From Oscillospiraceae bacterium (GTDB taxonomy: Bacteria > Bacillota > Clostridia > Oscillospirales > Ruminococcaceae), in assembly GCA_009776305.1 (NCBI GenBank), contig WRLY01000001.1, positions 679,497-743,496 of the forward strand: 64,000 bases of DNA. Direction: 5' to 3'. The translations under genes and the position numbers were made by a program. The notes beneath the pieces are model-generated. The model did not search any database, was not told where the DNA came from, and saw nothing but the letters and a program-made list of their open reading frames with translations. The first letter of the stretch is position 1; each line of letters begins with the position of its first letter. Positions 8,733 to 16,333 of this stretch are shown here, in pieces.

Positions 8733-9320
8733 ATGTTCAGAATCGGGATTTTCGGCGGCTCGTTCAACCCGCCGCACAACGGTCACATCAGCATTGCAGT
8801 TCAGGCAAAAAAAGAGCTTGGGTTAGATAAAATGCTGATTATGCCTACCTGCAATTCCCCGCATAAAGGTGCGGCGTCGGTGGGGTTTTATTCACGCGAG
8901 CATATGTGTTACCTTGCTTTTGGGGGTATTCCCGGGTTTGAAGTGACCGATATTGAGGGGAAAATGTCGGGGCGCAGTTACACGCTTAATTCCCTGAGAT
9001 TATTAAAAAAGCAATATCCTAAAGGTACTGAATTTTATCTTTTGATTGGCGCGGATATGTTATTTTTCTTTCAAAAATGGTACAGGTACAGAACGATTCT
9101 GAATGAATGTCGCGTAGTAGCGGCGGCGCGTTCACCCGGTCAGTTTTCCGAGATGAACAATTGCGCTAACGGAATCGGAAACGTAAAGGTTTTAAATCTT
9201 GAAGTCACCGAGGTTTCTTCAAGCGAGGTAAGGGAAAAAATAATGAACGGCGAAGATGTGAGCCACCTTGTACCGGATAACGTTTTGAAGTACATTAAGG
9301 AAAGAAACTATTATTTGTGA
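8733..9320 (+). CDS. nadD: Nicotinate-nucleotide adenylyltransferase
   Basis: Transfers AMP from ATP to nicotinate mononucleotide in NAD synthesis. The nucleotidyltransferase fold shows FGGSFNPPHNGH near the N terminus, SGRSYTLNSL, LLIGADML and the late SSSEVREKI motif. ATG 8733 has AGGAG at 8723-8727; the upstream in-frame GTG at 8712, overlapping the rdgB stop, lacks one. It is followed by yqeK and rsfS, the standard Firmicutes trio. Confidence 0.95.
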   Translation: MFRIGIFGGSFNPPHNGHISIAVQAKKELGLDKMLIMPTCNSPHKGAASVGFYSREHMCYLAFGGIPGFEVTDIEGKMSGRSYTLNSLRLLKKQYPKGTEFYLLIGADMLFFFQKWYRYRTILNECRVVAAARSPGQFSEMNNCANGIGNVKVLNLEVTEVSSSEVREKIMNGEDVSHLVPDNVLKYIKERNYYL

Positions 9321-9350
9321 AAATCTATACCCCCAAGGAGTCTCGATGAG

Positions 9351-9926
9351 ATGAAAAGCATAAAATTTTACACCGATTTTATAAAAGAAAAACTTTCGGA
9401 AGCGCGGTTTACACACAGCGTACAAACTGCCGAAATGTCCCGCGAGCTTGCCTACGCTCACGGCTTTGACCCTGACAAGGCGTATTTGGCGGGAATCCTC
9501 CACGACGTTTACAAGGAGGAATGTGAGAAAGAAATGAAGAAGCTTGCGTTTTCAAAAACTTTGGAAAAATCAGATATGGGGCTTGACCCGCTTGAAAAAA
9601 AGGAATACAAGCTTTGGCACGCTCCCGCAGGCGCTGTTTATATAAAAGAAAGTTTCGGCATACAAGACCCTGAAATTATTGCGGCGGTTAGGTTTCATAC
9701 CGTCGGCAGGTCGGGAATGACTGACTTAGAGAAAATCATTTATCTTGGTGATTTGGTAGAACACGGCAGGGATTATCCCGAGGTTGAAAAGTACAGGCGT
9801 TTTGCCCTTTGGGATTTGGACGAAGGCATGTATGAGGCGCTAAAGTGGGCGATTGACGACAACATGCAAAGGGATAAGCGGATTTCACGTTATACTTACG
9901 AGGCGTATAATTATTATGTTAGGTAA
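9351..9926 (+). CDS. yqeK: HD-domain hydrolase YqeK
   Basis: YqeK proteins are HD-domain phosphohydrolases reported to split symmetrical dinucleoside tetraphosphates such as Ap4A. The metal ligands are visible as SVQTAEM (His), GILHDVYKE (HD), AVRFHTVG and YLGDLVEHGR. Length 191 residues is normal. ATG 9351 has AAGGAG ten bases upstream; a nearer ATG at 9346 is out of frame and stops at once. A 173-bp hairpin element separates it from its usual partner rsfS. Confidence 0.93.
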   Translation: MKSIKFYTDFIKEKLSEARFTHSVQTAEMSRELAYAHGFDPDKAYLAGILHDVYKEECEKEMKKLAFSKTLEKSDMGLDPLEKKEYKLWHAPAGAVYIKESFGIQDPEIIAAVRFHTVGRSGMTDLEKIIYLGDLVEHGRDYPEVEKYRRFALWDLDEGMYEALKWAIDDNMQRDKRISRYTYEAYNYYVR

Positions 9927-9957
9927 AATTTGCAAAATGATTTCGCAGTTGTTTGTC

Positions 9958-10130
9958 GGGTCGGCGGGTGTTTTACAGAGTGTGCGCCCGTTTTGCACCC
10001 CGAAATAGAGCGTGTAAATTCAACCTCCTCGTGATGAATTTAAAAAGTTTGATAACGGGAATGTTAAAATTCGTTTATTTCAAACGGGGGTGCGAAACAG
10101 GCACACACTCTGTAAAACACCCGCCGACCC
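9958..10130. repeat. 173-bp MITE-like hairpin element
   Basis: Near-perfect terminal inverted repeats of about 46 bp enclose roughly 80 bp. The left arm starts GGGTCGGCGGGTG at 9958 and its reverse complement ends CACCCGCCGACCC at 10130; the arms share the run ACAGAGTGTG/CACACTCTGT and end inward in CCCCG/CGGGG, with only a few differences. There is no transposase gene and the small open frames crossing it do not look coding. It sits in the yqeK-rsfS gap. In RNA it would form a long stem. Confidence 0.8.
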
Positions 10131-10167
10131 TTACAGGCGTATTAAAATCAAAAGAAAGGCAAAAAAC

Positions 10168-10521
10168 ATGGAAAACAAAGAAATCCTAAAAATAGCGGTG
10201 ACCGCGTTACAGGATAAAAAAGCTAAGAATATTAAAATAATAAAGGTAGGGGATTTAACCATTATCGCCGAATATTTCATATTAGCTGGCGGAACGAACA
10301 CCACGCAGGTTAAGGCGTTGGCGGACGAGGTTGAGCGCAGGCTGTCCGAAAAAGGCGCCGCCCCAAAACGCACAGAGGGTTACAGGGGAGCAAATTGGAT
10401 TGCTCTTGATTTTACAGATGTAATTGTCCATATATTTCATGAGGAAACTCGGGAGTTTTACGATTTGGAAAGATTGTGGGAAGACGGAGAGTTTATAGAC
10501 ATTGAGGAAATTAAAAAATAG
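10168..10521 (+). CDS. rsfS: Ribosomal silencing factor RsfS
   Basis: RsfS binds ribosomal protein uL14 and blocks subunit joining when nutrients are scarce. The 117-residue product has the family pattern VTALQDKKAKNIKIIKVGDL, EYFILAGGTN, EGYRGANWIALDF and VIVHIFHEETREFYDLERLW. ATG 10168 is used, with GAAAGG about nine bases upstream; an open frame continues upstream through the hairpin element but without family sequence. It would be transcribed through that element from the nadD side unless a promoter lies inside. Confidence 0.94.
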   Translation: MENKEILKIAVTALQDKKAKNIKIIKVGDLTIIAEYFILAGGTNTTQVKALADEVERRLSEKGAAPKRTEGYRGANWIALDFTDVIVHIFHEETREFYDLERLWEDGEFIDIEEIKK

Positions 10522-10550
10522 AATTAATTCAAATGAAAGGAAAACAAAAA

Positions 10551-11693
10551 ATGGAAGCGCTTTTTCAAGGGTTTTTAAATCTCACATGGCAGTCTTTTGT
10601 TATGTTTGCAATAGGCGGGACTTTAATTTTCTTAGCTGTGAAAAAGGATTATGAGCCTATGTTGCTTTTGCCAATCGGTTTTGGCGCGATTTTGGTAAAT
10701 CTGCCTTTTTCGGCTGTTTGGGAATATGAGGAAGCCGACGGTGTGCTGAAAATTCTTTATAACGCCGGTATAGTTACCGAGTTGTTTCCGGTGCTTATAT
10801 TTGTCGCAATCGGCGCTATGATAGATTTTGCTCCGCTTTTGAAGAACCCGAAAATGTTATTCTTAGGAGCGGCGGCGCAGTTCGGCATATTTGCTACGGT
10901 GGTGGTGGCTGTTTTAATCGGCGGGGCTTTCCCGTCGCTCGGAATAGACCTGAAAGTCGGAGCGGCAATCGGTATTCTCGGCGCGGCGGACGGACCTACC
11001 TCTATATTTGTGGCGACAAAATTTGCGCCTCAGCTTTTAGGACCAATTTCAGTAGCGGCGTACTCATATATGGCGTTAGTGCCTATTATTCAGCCGCCAA
11101 TCATCAAAGCCCTGACCTCAAAAAAAGAGCGTCTAATCAGAATGGAGTATTCCGATAAAAAAATATCCAAAACCACAATTATTCTTTTCCCCGTAATCGT
11201 GACGGTCATAGCGGGTATAATCGCCCCGATTTGCGCGCCGCTGGTGGGACTGTTGATGTTCGGAAATCTTATAAGGGTAAGCGGAGTCCTCGAAAGATTA
11301 TCCAAATCGGCTCAGAATGAACTCGCAAATCTTGTCACACTGCTCCTTGGTATAACCATAGGTTCAACCATGCGTTACGAGCAATTCTTACAGCCTATGA
11401 CGTTGCTGATTATGAGTCTTGGATTTGCCGCCTTTGTGTTTGACACGGCGGGAGGGGTGCTGTTTGTGAAATTTTTGAATCTTTTCAGCAAAAATAAAAT
11501 TAACCCGATGGTCGGGGCGGCGGGCATATCCGCGTTTCCGATGTCTGCGCGGTTAGTACAGAAAATGGGGGTCAAGGAAGACCCGCACAACTTTTTACTT
11601 ATGCCGGCTGTCTCAGCAAATGTCGCCGGGCAGGTAGCGTCGGCGATTGCGGGAGGCATGGTTTTGGCTATTGTACCTACGCTGATGCAATAA
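10551..11693 (+). CDS. Sodium pump decarboxylase beta subunit (OadB/GcdB-like)
   Basis: The beta subunit is the membrane channel in which decarboxylation of carboxybiotin drives sodium export. The product (380 residues from ATG 10551, with GAAAGG upstream) is almost wholly membrane-spanning and carries the family motifs GILGAADGPTSIF near the middle and GAAGISAFPMSAR late in the chain. No carboxyltransferase alpha subunit or biotin carrier is encoded here, so the rest of the complex must be elsewhere. The next gene is a gamma-like peptide. The exact substrate (oxaloacetate, methylmalonyl-CoA or glutaconyl-CoA) cannot be told from this subunit. Confidence 0.93.
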   Translation: MEALFQGFLNLTWQSFVMFAIGGTLIFLAVKKDYEPMLLLPIGFGAILVNLPFSAVWEYEEADGVLKILYNAGIVTELFPVLIFVAIGAMIDFAPLLKNPKMLFLGAAAQFGIFATVVVAVLIGGAFPSLGIDLKVGAAIGILGAADGPTSIFVATKFAPQLLGPISVAAYSYMALVPIIQPPIIKALTSKKERLIRMEYSDKKISKTTIILFPVIVTVIAGIIAPICAPLVGLLMFGNLIRVSGVLERLSKSAQNELANLVTLLLGITIGSTMRYEQFLQPMTLLIMSLGFAAFVFDTAGGVLFVKFLNLFSKNKINPMVGAAGISAFPMSARLVQKMGVKEDPHNFLLMPAVSANVAGQVASAIAGGMVLAIVPTLMQ

Positions 11694-11708
11694 AGGGAGG
11701 GGAACTCT

Positions 11709-11861
11709 ATGCTTATACAGGCTTTACAACTCGGTTTATACGGACTCGCGGGGGTTTTCGGCTCGCTCGTAATTCTTTTTATGGCGTTAAAAATAACGGT
11801 TAAGTTGTTCCCTTATAAAGATGAAAACGAAAGTCAGGGGAGCTCTGAAAATAACGGCTGA
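11709..11861 (+). CDS. Small OadG-like sodium pump gamma subunit
   Basis: A 50-residue peptide starting at ATG 11709, with GGGAGGGG seven bases upstream and 15 bp after the beta subunit. It has one hydrophobic segment (about residues 8-28, LGLYGLAGVFGSLVILFMAL) followed by a charged tail, the plan of OadG-type gamma subunits that stabilise and anchor the complex. The sequence is short, so the call rests mainly on topology and on position directly behind the beta subunit. Confidence 0.7.
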   Translation: MLIQALQLGLYGLAGVFGSLVILFMALKITVKLFPYKDENESQGSSENNG

Positions 11862-11880
11862 AAAATAATGTAAAAATTGC

Positions 11881-11909
11881 TTGACAACCAAAGTTATTTA
11901 TTGTATAAT
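11881..11909 (+). promoter_or_regulatory. Sigma-A promoter for rpsU
   Basis: TTGACA (11881-11886), a 17-base spacer and TATAAT (11904-11909) form a perfect consensus promoter 63 bp upstream of the rpsU start. Confidence 0.9.
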
Positions 11910-11971
11910 ATTATATGTGCAAACAAACGCAATTTTTATAGATATTCCAAAAATCGTTGGGAGGGAAATAT

Positions 11972-12148
11972 GTGGCTGAAATTCGTCTTGGAAAGAACGA
12001 ATCTTTGGACACGGCGTTGAAACGCTTCAAACGGTCGTGCGCCAGAGACGGCGTACTCGCCGAAGTTCGCAAAAGAGAGCATTACGAAAAGCCTTCGGTA
12101 AAACGCAAGAAAAAGTCCGAAGCTGCTCGCAAACGTAAATTCAAGTAA
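11972..12148 (+). CDS. rpsU: 30S ribosomal protein S21
   Basis: S21 (bS21) binds near the 16S 3' end on the 30S platform. The 58-residue, strongly basic product contains [15 protein letters not shown] near its start and [13 protein letters not shown] at the end. The start is GTG 11972, preceded by GGGAGGG (11960-11966); this gives the usual length, whereas the upstream TTG at 11957 overlaps the ribosome site. It has its own consensus promoter and a terminator. Confidence 0.96.
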   Translation: MAEIRLGKNESLDTALKRFKRSCARDGVLAEVRKREHYEKPSVKRKKKSEAARKRKFK

Positions 12149-12153
12149 AAAAC

Positions 12154-12186
12154 TAAGCGGGCTTTATGTCCGCTTATTGCATTTTT
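12154..12186 (+). terminator. Probable terminator after rpsU
   Basis: TAAGCGG (12154-12160) pairs with CCGCTTA (12170-12176) around a nine-base loop, followed by TTGCATTTTT. The U tract is interrupted, so termination may be partial. Confidence 0.6.
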
Positions 12187-12224
12187 CATGAAAAAGGAAA
12201 AAAGGCAGTGAATAAATTTTAGGG

Positions 12225-12734
12225 GTGAAAACGCTGTTTAAACCGACAATCTGGTTTCAAAACGTATTCGCCATAGACGAGGCGTTTTTGAAAAAAAGGG
12301 GACTTCGGGGTCTTATTTTAGACCTTGACAACACCCTATCCATGCATGGAAGCCCCGCCGCCGAGGAAGGCGTCGCGGAATGGCTTTCGGATATGCGGCG
12401 TTTGGGGATTAGCATGATAGTGGTGTCCAACAATACCGAAAAAAGAGTAGCGCCTTTGGCGAAGGAGCTGGGGCTTAAATTTATTCCGTTCGGGTGTAAA
12501 CCCCTGACTTTCGGCATTAAAAAGGCGATAAAAAGCCTTCGGTTGCCGAAAAAAAATATTGCCGTGGTGGGCGACCAGATTTTCACCGATATTATTGGCG
12601 GCAATCTAAGCGGCGTTACGACGATTTTGGTTGAACCGTTTTATATGGAGAGCGGCAAATTGTTCAGATTTAAGCGTAAAATAGAAAGCATGGTTTTCAA
12701 GCGCGATTTCTCTCAAATTAATAAGGACGTGTAA
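12225..12734 (+). CDS. yqeG: YqeG-family HAD phosphatase
   Basis: A 169-residue HAD-superfamily (IIIA) hydrolase. Motif I is LDLDNTL near residues 28-34, motif II lies in MIVVSNNTEKR, and the C-terminal metal motif is VVGDQIFTDI. YqeG proteins are close to PGP1-type phosphatases, but the bacterial substrate is not settled. The start is GTG 12225; AGGGG lies so close that it overlaps the start, so the ribosome site is weak. It opens a three-gene group with the AP endonuclease-like gene (2 bp away) and aroQ. Confidence 0.88.
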   Translation: MKTLFKPTIWFQNVFAIDEAFLKKRGLRGLILDLDNTLSMHGSPAAEEGVAEWLSDMRRLGISMIVVSNNTEKRVAPLAKELGLKFIPFGCKPLTFGIKKAIKSLRLPKKNIAVVGDQIFTDIIGGNLSGVTTILVEPFYMESGKLFRFKRKIESMVFKRDFSQINKDV

Positions 12735-12736
12735 TT

Positions 12737-13594
12737 ATGTCAAATATGCCACTCGTATTCGCGCCGGGCGGAAAACCCGACAGTTACGGAAACCGGAAAT
12801 TCCCCGAGGATTTGCCGCTATATTTGGCGGAGTTCGGGCTTAATGGTTTTGAAATCGAGTGCGGCAGAGGGGTTAATATAAGCGCTAAAACATACGAGCT
12901 TTTGCCTCGAATCGCCGTTGAACATAATATTTTCCTTTCGGTTCACGCCCCCTATTACATCTCCCTTTCAAGCGTGGAGGAAGAAACCCGCCTCAAAAGT
13001 ATAAATTATGTTTTGCAGTCGGCGCAAGCCGCCAAAAAGCTCGGCGCTGAAAGAATAGTGGTACATTCAGGCTCGTGCGGGAAAATGAAAAGGGAAGAGG
13101 CGCTTTTTTTAGCAAAGGATACCCTTGAAAAAGCGCAGAAAGCCCTTGACGAACAAGGGTTGAGCGATATTGTAATATGCCCCGAAACAATGGGTAAAAT
13201 CAATCAGCTCGGTACGCTTGACGAGGTGCTTGAATTATGCGCTCTTGATGAAAGATTTTTGCCCTGCGTTGATTTCGGGCACCTGAATGCGCGAACTCAC
13301 GGCGGTATTAAGAATAAAGACGATTATGCGGCTATACTGGATTCGATTGAGAACAAGCTCGGAGCGGAGAGACTTTGCCGTCTGCATATACATTTCAGTA
13401 AAATCATGTATACGGCGGGCGGGGAGAAAACACATTTGACCTTTGAGGATAATGAATACGGTCCCGATTATGAGCCGCTCATGGAAGAAATAAAGAGGCG
13501 TAAAATGACGCCTTTTATAGTTTCTGAATCGCAGGGGACTCAAGCCGAGGACGCGGCGGAAATGAAAAAATACTACGAAGGATTGCCAAAATGA
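12737..13594 (+). CDS. Endonuclease IV-like TIM-barrel protein
   Basis: A 285-residue protein with the zinc-site pattern of the AP endonuclease family 2 barrel: VHAPYY, VHSGSCGK, CPETMGK, VDFGHLNAR, LHIHFSK and ESQG supply the expected His, Glu and Asp ligands in order. Canonical endonuclease IV cuts DNA at abasic sites. The protein is shorter in some loops than Escherichia coli Nfo and may belong to a sister subfamily, so DNA repair activity is likely but not certain. Its last four bases overlap the aroQ start (ATGA), and it follows yqeG by 2 bp. Confidence 0.8.
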   Translation: MSNMPLVFAPGGKPDSYGNRKFPEDLPLYLAEFGLNGFEIECGRGVNISAKTYELLPRIAVEHNIFLSVHAPYYISLSSVEEETRLKSINYVLQSAQAAKKLGAERIVVHSGSCGKMKREEALFLAKDTLEKAQKALDEQGLSDIVICPETMGKINQLGTLDEVLELCALDERFLPCVDFGHLNARTHGGIKNKDDYAAILDSIENKLGAERLCRLHIHFSKIMYTAGGEKTHLTFEDNEYGPDYEPLMEEIKRRKMTPFIVSESQGTQAEDAAEMKKYYEGLPK

Positions 13595-14022
13595 AAATAT
13601 ACATTATTAACGGTCCCAATCTAAACCTGCTCGGAACTCGCGAGCCCGAAATTTATGGAAAAAAGAACCTTTCGGACATAAATGATGAAATACTGCAAAA
13701 GTGTGAATCTTTAGGCTGTGAATGTGAATTTTTTCAGTCTAACCATGAGGGTGAAATGATTGATAAACTCCATGAAGCAGGCGGCAAAGCAATAGGCGTT
13801 ATTTTAAACGCGGGAGCGTTTACCCATTACAGTTACGCCATACGCGACGCCGTTTCGGCTATACAAATCCCCGTAATTGAGCTTCATATTTCCAACATTT
13901 ATGCCAGAGAAGAATTTCGCCATAAGTCGGTAATTTCAGAGGTTTGCAGAGGGGCTATCTGCGGATTCGGCACGGAGGGTTATTCTTTGGCGGCGGAATA
14001 TCTAATTAAATCAAGCAAGTAA
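13591..14022 (+). CDS. aroQ: Type II 3-dehydroquinate dehydratase
   Basis: Catalyses the third step of the shikimate pathway, 3-dehydroquinate to 3-dehydroshikimate. The 143-residue product shows INGPNLNLLGTREPEIYG with the catalytic Tyr, QSNHEGEMID, ILNAGAFTHYS and ELHISNIYAREEFRH with the catalytic His. It starts within the stop of the preceding gene and is therefore coupled to it. Other shikimate genes are not in the window. Confidence 0.95.
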   Translation: MKIYIINGPNLNLLGTREPEIYGKKNLSDINDEILQKCESLGCECEFFQSNHEGEMIDKLHEAGGKAIGVILNAGAFTHYSYAIRDAVSAIQIPVIELHISNIYAREEFRHKSVISEVCRGAICGFGTEGYSLAAEYLIKSSK

Positions 14023-14067
14023 AATAAAAACGTAAAACTAACGCGAACGAGTTTCCGAGGAGGTCTA

Positions 14068-15135
14068 ATGAGCGTAGTAAGTAAAATAATGGCGGCTCTT
14101 CATAATAAAAATCACGCCGCAATCATAACCTCGGAGACTAATCGTTTTTACGCGACCGGATTCAGTTCGAGTGCGGGAACGCTTTTTATCACCAAGGAGC
14201 GCTCTTATTTTATTATAGATGCGCGCTATTATGAAAAAGCGGTTGAGGCTATCAGGGATTGCAAGGTTGTGTTGCTGGAAGATTTAACCGAGCAGGCGGG
14301 ATTCATTTTCAGCGCCCACGGAATACGCCATGTTTCTGTCGAGAGCAAAACCATGACGGTCAGCGAGCTTTCAAAGTATATAGATAAATTCCCGGGGTTG
14401 GAATTCGATTCTACCTCGTGGCTTTCGGATATTATTGAAAAACAGCGCATAATAAAATCAGAAACCGAGTTTAAAAATATTGAAACCGCTCTGAGAATAA
14501 CCGAGCGGGCTTACAACAAAATTTTGGATAAGTTAGAGCCGGGTCTCACGGAAAAGCAAATATCCACCCTGCTGACTTTTTATATTTTAGAATCGGGCGC
14601 GGACGATATTGCTTTCCCTATAATAGCGGCAAGCGGAAAGAATTCGGCTGTTCCTCACGCTAAACCGACTAATAAAGCTATATGCGGCGGGGAGTTTTTA
14701 ATCCTTGACTTCGGTGCGGTATATAAAGGCTATCGTGCTGATATGACGCGCACTATTGCGTTTGGTTGTGTAAGCGATGAAATGAAACGGGTTTACAGCG
14801 CGGTACTGGGCGCGAACAGCGACGCGCTCAAGGCGCTTCGTCCCGACATTTCGGGCAAGCTTGCCGACAACGTTGCGAGAAGCACTCTCGAAGCATGGGG
14901 ATATGATAAGCATTTTTCCCACGGATTGGGGCATGGCGTAGGGATTGAAATTCACGAGGCGCCGACCCTTTCGGCAAAAAGCGATTCCACCCTGCGGGAG
15001 GGAATGGTGGTGACAGTAGAACCGGGGGTTTATATTCCCGGGGAGTTTGGGGTGAGGATTGAGGATATGGCTTACATTACCTCCGATGGGTGTATTTGTA
15101 TGACCAAAACCCCGAAAGCGCTGATGTATAAATAA
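14068..15135 (+). CDS. M24 Xaa-Pro aminopeptidase family protein
   Basis: A 355-residue metallopeptidase of the pita-bread fold. The N-terminal creatinase-like domain covers about residues 1-125. The catalytic domain carries the five metal ligands in DFGAVYKGYRADMTRT (two Asp), HGLGHGVGIEIHE (His), VEPGVYIPG (Glu) and RIEDM (Glu). It removes N-terminal residues preceding proline. AGGAGG sits seven bases before ATG 14068. The position immediately before efp is conserved in Firmicutes, fitting a theme of proline-containing proteins, since EF-P relieves ribosome stalls at polyproline. Confidence 0.93.
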   Translation: MSVVSKIMAALHNKNHAAIITSETNRFYATGFSSSAGTLFITKERSYFIIDARYYEKAVEAIRDCKVVLLEDLTEQAGFIFSAHGIRHVSVESKTMTVSELSKYIDKFPGLEFDSTSWLSDIIEKQRIIKSETEFKNIETALRITERAYNKILDKLEPGLTEKQISTLLTFYILESGADDIAFPIIAASGKNSAVPHAKPTNKAICGGEFLILDFGAVYKGYRADMTRTIAFGCVSDEMKRVYSAVLGANSDALKALRPDISGKLADNVARSTLEAWGYDKHFSHGLGHGVGIEIHEAPTLSAKSDSTLREGMVVTVEPGVYIPGEFGVRIEDMAYITSDGCICMTKTPKALMYK

Positions 15136-15149
15136 CCGGTAAAAAATAC

Positions 15150-15178
15150 TTGCAAAATCAAGCGAAATATAGTAAAAT
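15150..15178 (+). promoter_or_regulatory. Probable promoter for efp
   Basis: TTGCAA (15150-15155), 17 bases, TAAAAT (15173-15178). It would give a leader of about 115 nt before efp. Confidence 0.6.
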
Positions 15179-15228
15179 AGAAAAAAGAGGAAAATTTTAA
15201 CAATTTTTACAAAAGGAAGGGAAGCAGT

Positions 15229-15300
15229 TTGAAAAACAGCGCAAGTTTAAGAGAAAAAACATTTCGTGGCTTATTGACGCCGGAAAGGGAGGGTATTTAA
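15229..15300 (+). CDS. Possible 23-codon leader peptide before efp
   Basis: A TTG at 15229 follows GGAAGGGAAG at a plausible distance and opens a 23-codon frame ending TAA at 15298-15300, one base before the efp ATG. The peptide begins [16 protein letters not shown] and shows no membrane segment or polyproline. It could be a translated leader that couples to efp, or a chance frame; only the ribosome site and the close junction support it. Confidence 0.3.
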   Translation: MKNSASLREKTFRGLLTPEREGI

Positions 15301-15301
15301 A

Positions 15302-15865
15302 ATGATTTCAGCAGGAGATTTCAGAAACGGAGTAACTTTTGAGGAAGACGGTCACGTTATGCAGGTAGTGGAATTTCAGCACGTTAAGCCGGGGAAGGGC
15401 GCGGCGTTCGTAAGAACCAAGGTTAAGAACGTGATTAGCGGCGCAGTGGTTGAAAAATCTTACAACCCGTCCGCAAAGTTCCCTACGGCGTTCGTTGAGC
15501 GCAAGGACATGGACTTCACTTATGCCGACGGTGATTTATATTATTTCATGGACAGTGAGACTTATGAACAGGTTCCGGTAAACAAATCCGAGCTTGGCGA
15601 CAGTTTCAGATTCGTAAAGGAAAATATGAGTTGCAAGGTGCTTTCTTATAAGGGCAGTGTTTTCGGGGTAGAGCCACCGAATTTTGTCGAGCTTGAGATT
15701 ACCGAGACCGACCCCGGCTTTAAGGGCGACACCGCCACCAACGCGACCAAGCCCGCCAAGGTTGAAACCGGTGCGGAAGTCAGGGTTCCGCTTTTTTTAG
15801 AGAACGGGGATAAAATCAGAATTGACACCCGTACAGGCGATTATATGGAACGTATAAGCAAATAA
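15302..15865 (+). CDS. efp: Translation elongation factor P
   Basis: EF-P binds between the P and E sites of the ribosome and rescues stalls at proline runs. The 187-residue protein has the three-barrel length and the domain I loop [12 protein letters not shown], whose tip Lys32 is the residue modified in many bacteria. The C-terminal signature [16 protein letters not shown] is present. GGGAGGG lies eight bases before ATG 15302. No modification enzyme (EpmA/B or YmfI type) is recognisable nearby. Confidence 0.96.
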   Translation: MISAGDFRNGVTFEEDGHVMQVVEFQHVKPGKGAAFVRTKVKNVISGAVVEKSYNPSAKFPTAFVERKDMDFTYADGDLYYFMDSETYEQVPVNKSELGDSFRFVKENMSCKVLSYKGSVFGVEPPNFVELEITETDPGFKGDTATNATKPAKVETGAEVRVPLFLENGDKIRIDTRTGDYMERISK

Positions 15866-15882
15866 AATCGGGAGGCTTTTTG

Positions 15883-16272
15883 ATGATTCCAAATGAAAAA
15901 TTAGCTTATCTTAACGGGCTGGTCAAGGGTATGAAACTTGCAGGTCAAACCAATGAGGAAAAGTTATTTTTAGCCATTGCAGACGCGTTGAACGAGATTT
16001 CGGATATTTTAGAATGTTACGACGAAGCGTTTGACGGCATGGCTGAAATTTTAGCCGACGTTGAGGAAAGCGTTTATGAACTGGAGGACGAGGTTTACGG
16101 TGACAGCTCCGAATACGGTGACATTGACGGTTTTGACGAGGACATTTACGACATAACCTGCGGGAGTTGCGACAAGACCATTACGGTGGATTATGACGCT
16201 TTAGACAGCGGCTCTGTAACCTGTCCGAGTTGCGGGGAGACGATTGAGTTTACGATTGAAGATGAGGAATAG
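15883..16272 (+). CDS. CD1247-like acidic zinc-ribbon protein
   Basis: A 129-residue, very acidic protein. The N-terminal half (NEKLAYLNGLVKGMKLAG and a following helix) matches what I recall of the CD1247 N-terminal domain found behind efp in Clostridia. The C-terminal third has a rubredoxin-like pair CGSC and CPSCGE, about 25 residues apart, forming a zinc ribbon. Function unknown. The start ATG 15883 has GGGAGG seven bases upstream. It is probably co-transcribed with efp. Confidence 0.75.
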   Translation: MIPNEKLAYLNGLVKGMKLAGQTNEEKLFLAIADALNEISDILECYDEAFDGMAEILADVEESVYELEDEVYGDSSEYGDIDGFDEDIYDITCGSCDKTITVDYDALDSGSVTCPSCGETIEFTIEDEE

Positions 16273-16282
16273 TACAATAAAT

Positions 16283-16308
16283 AAAAAACACCCTGCAGGG
16301 TGTTTTTT
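16283..16308. terminator. Bidirectional terminator
   Basis: AAAAAACACCC, TGCA, then GGGTGTTTTTT form a fully symmetric hairpin between the convergent efp group and the GGDEF gene. A and T runs on both sides fit use from either direction. Confidence 0.92.
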
Positions 16309-16333
16309 ATTTTGCATACAGCGGTTTCGCCGA

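Noticed and set aside
9953..10189. 78-codon frame across the hairpin element before rsfS
   Set aside because: It overlaps rsfS in another frame and is composed of the element's arms.
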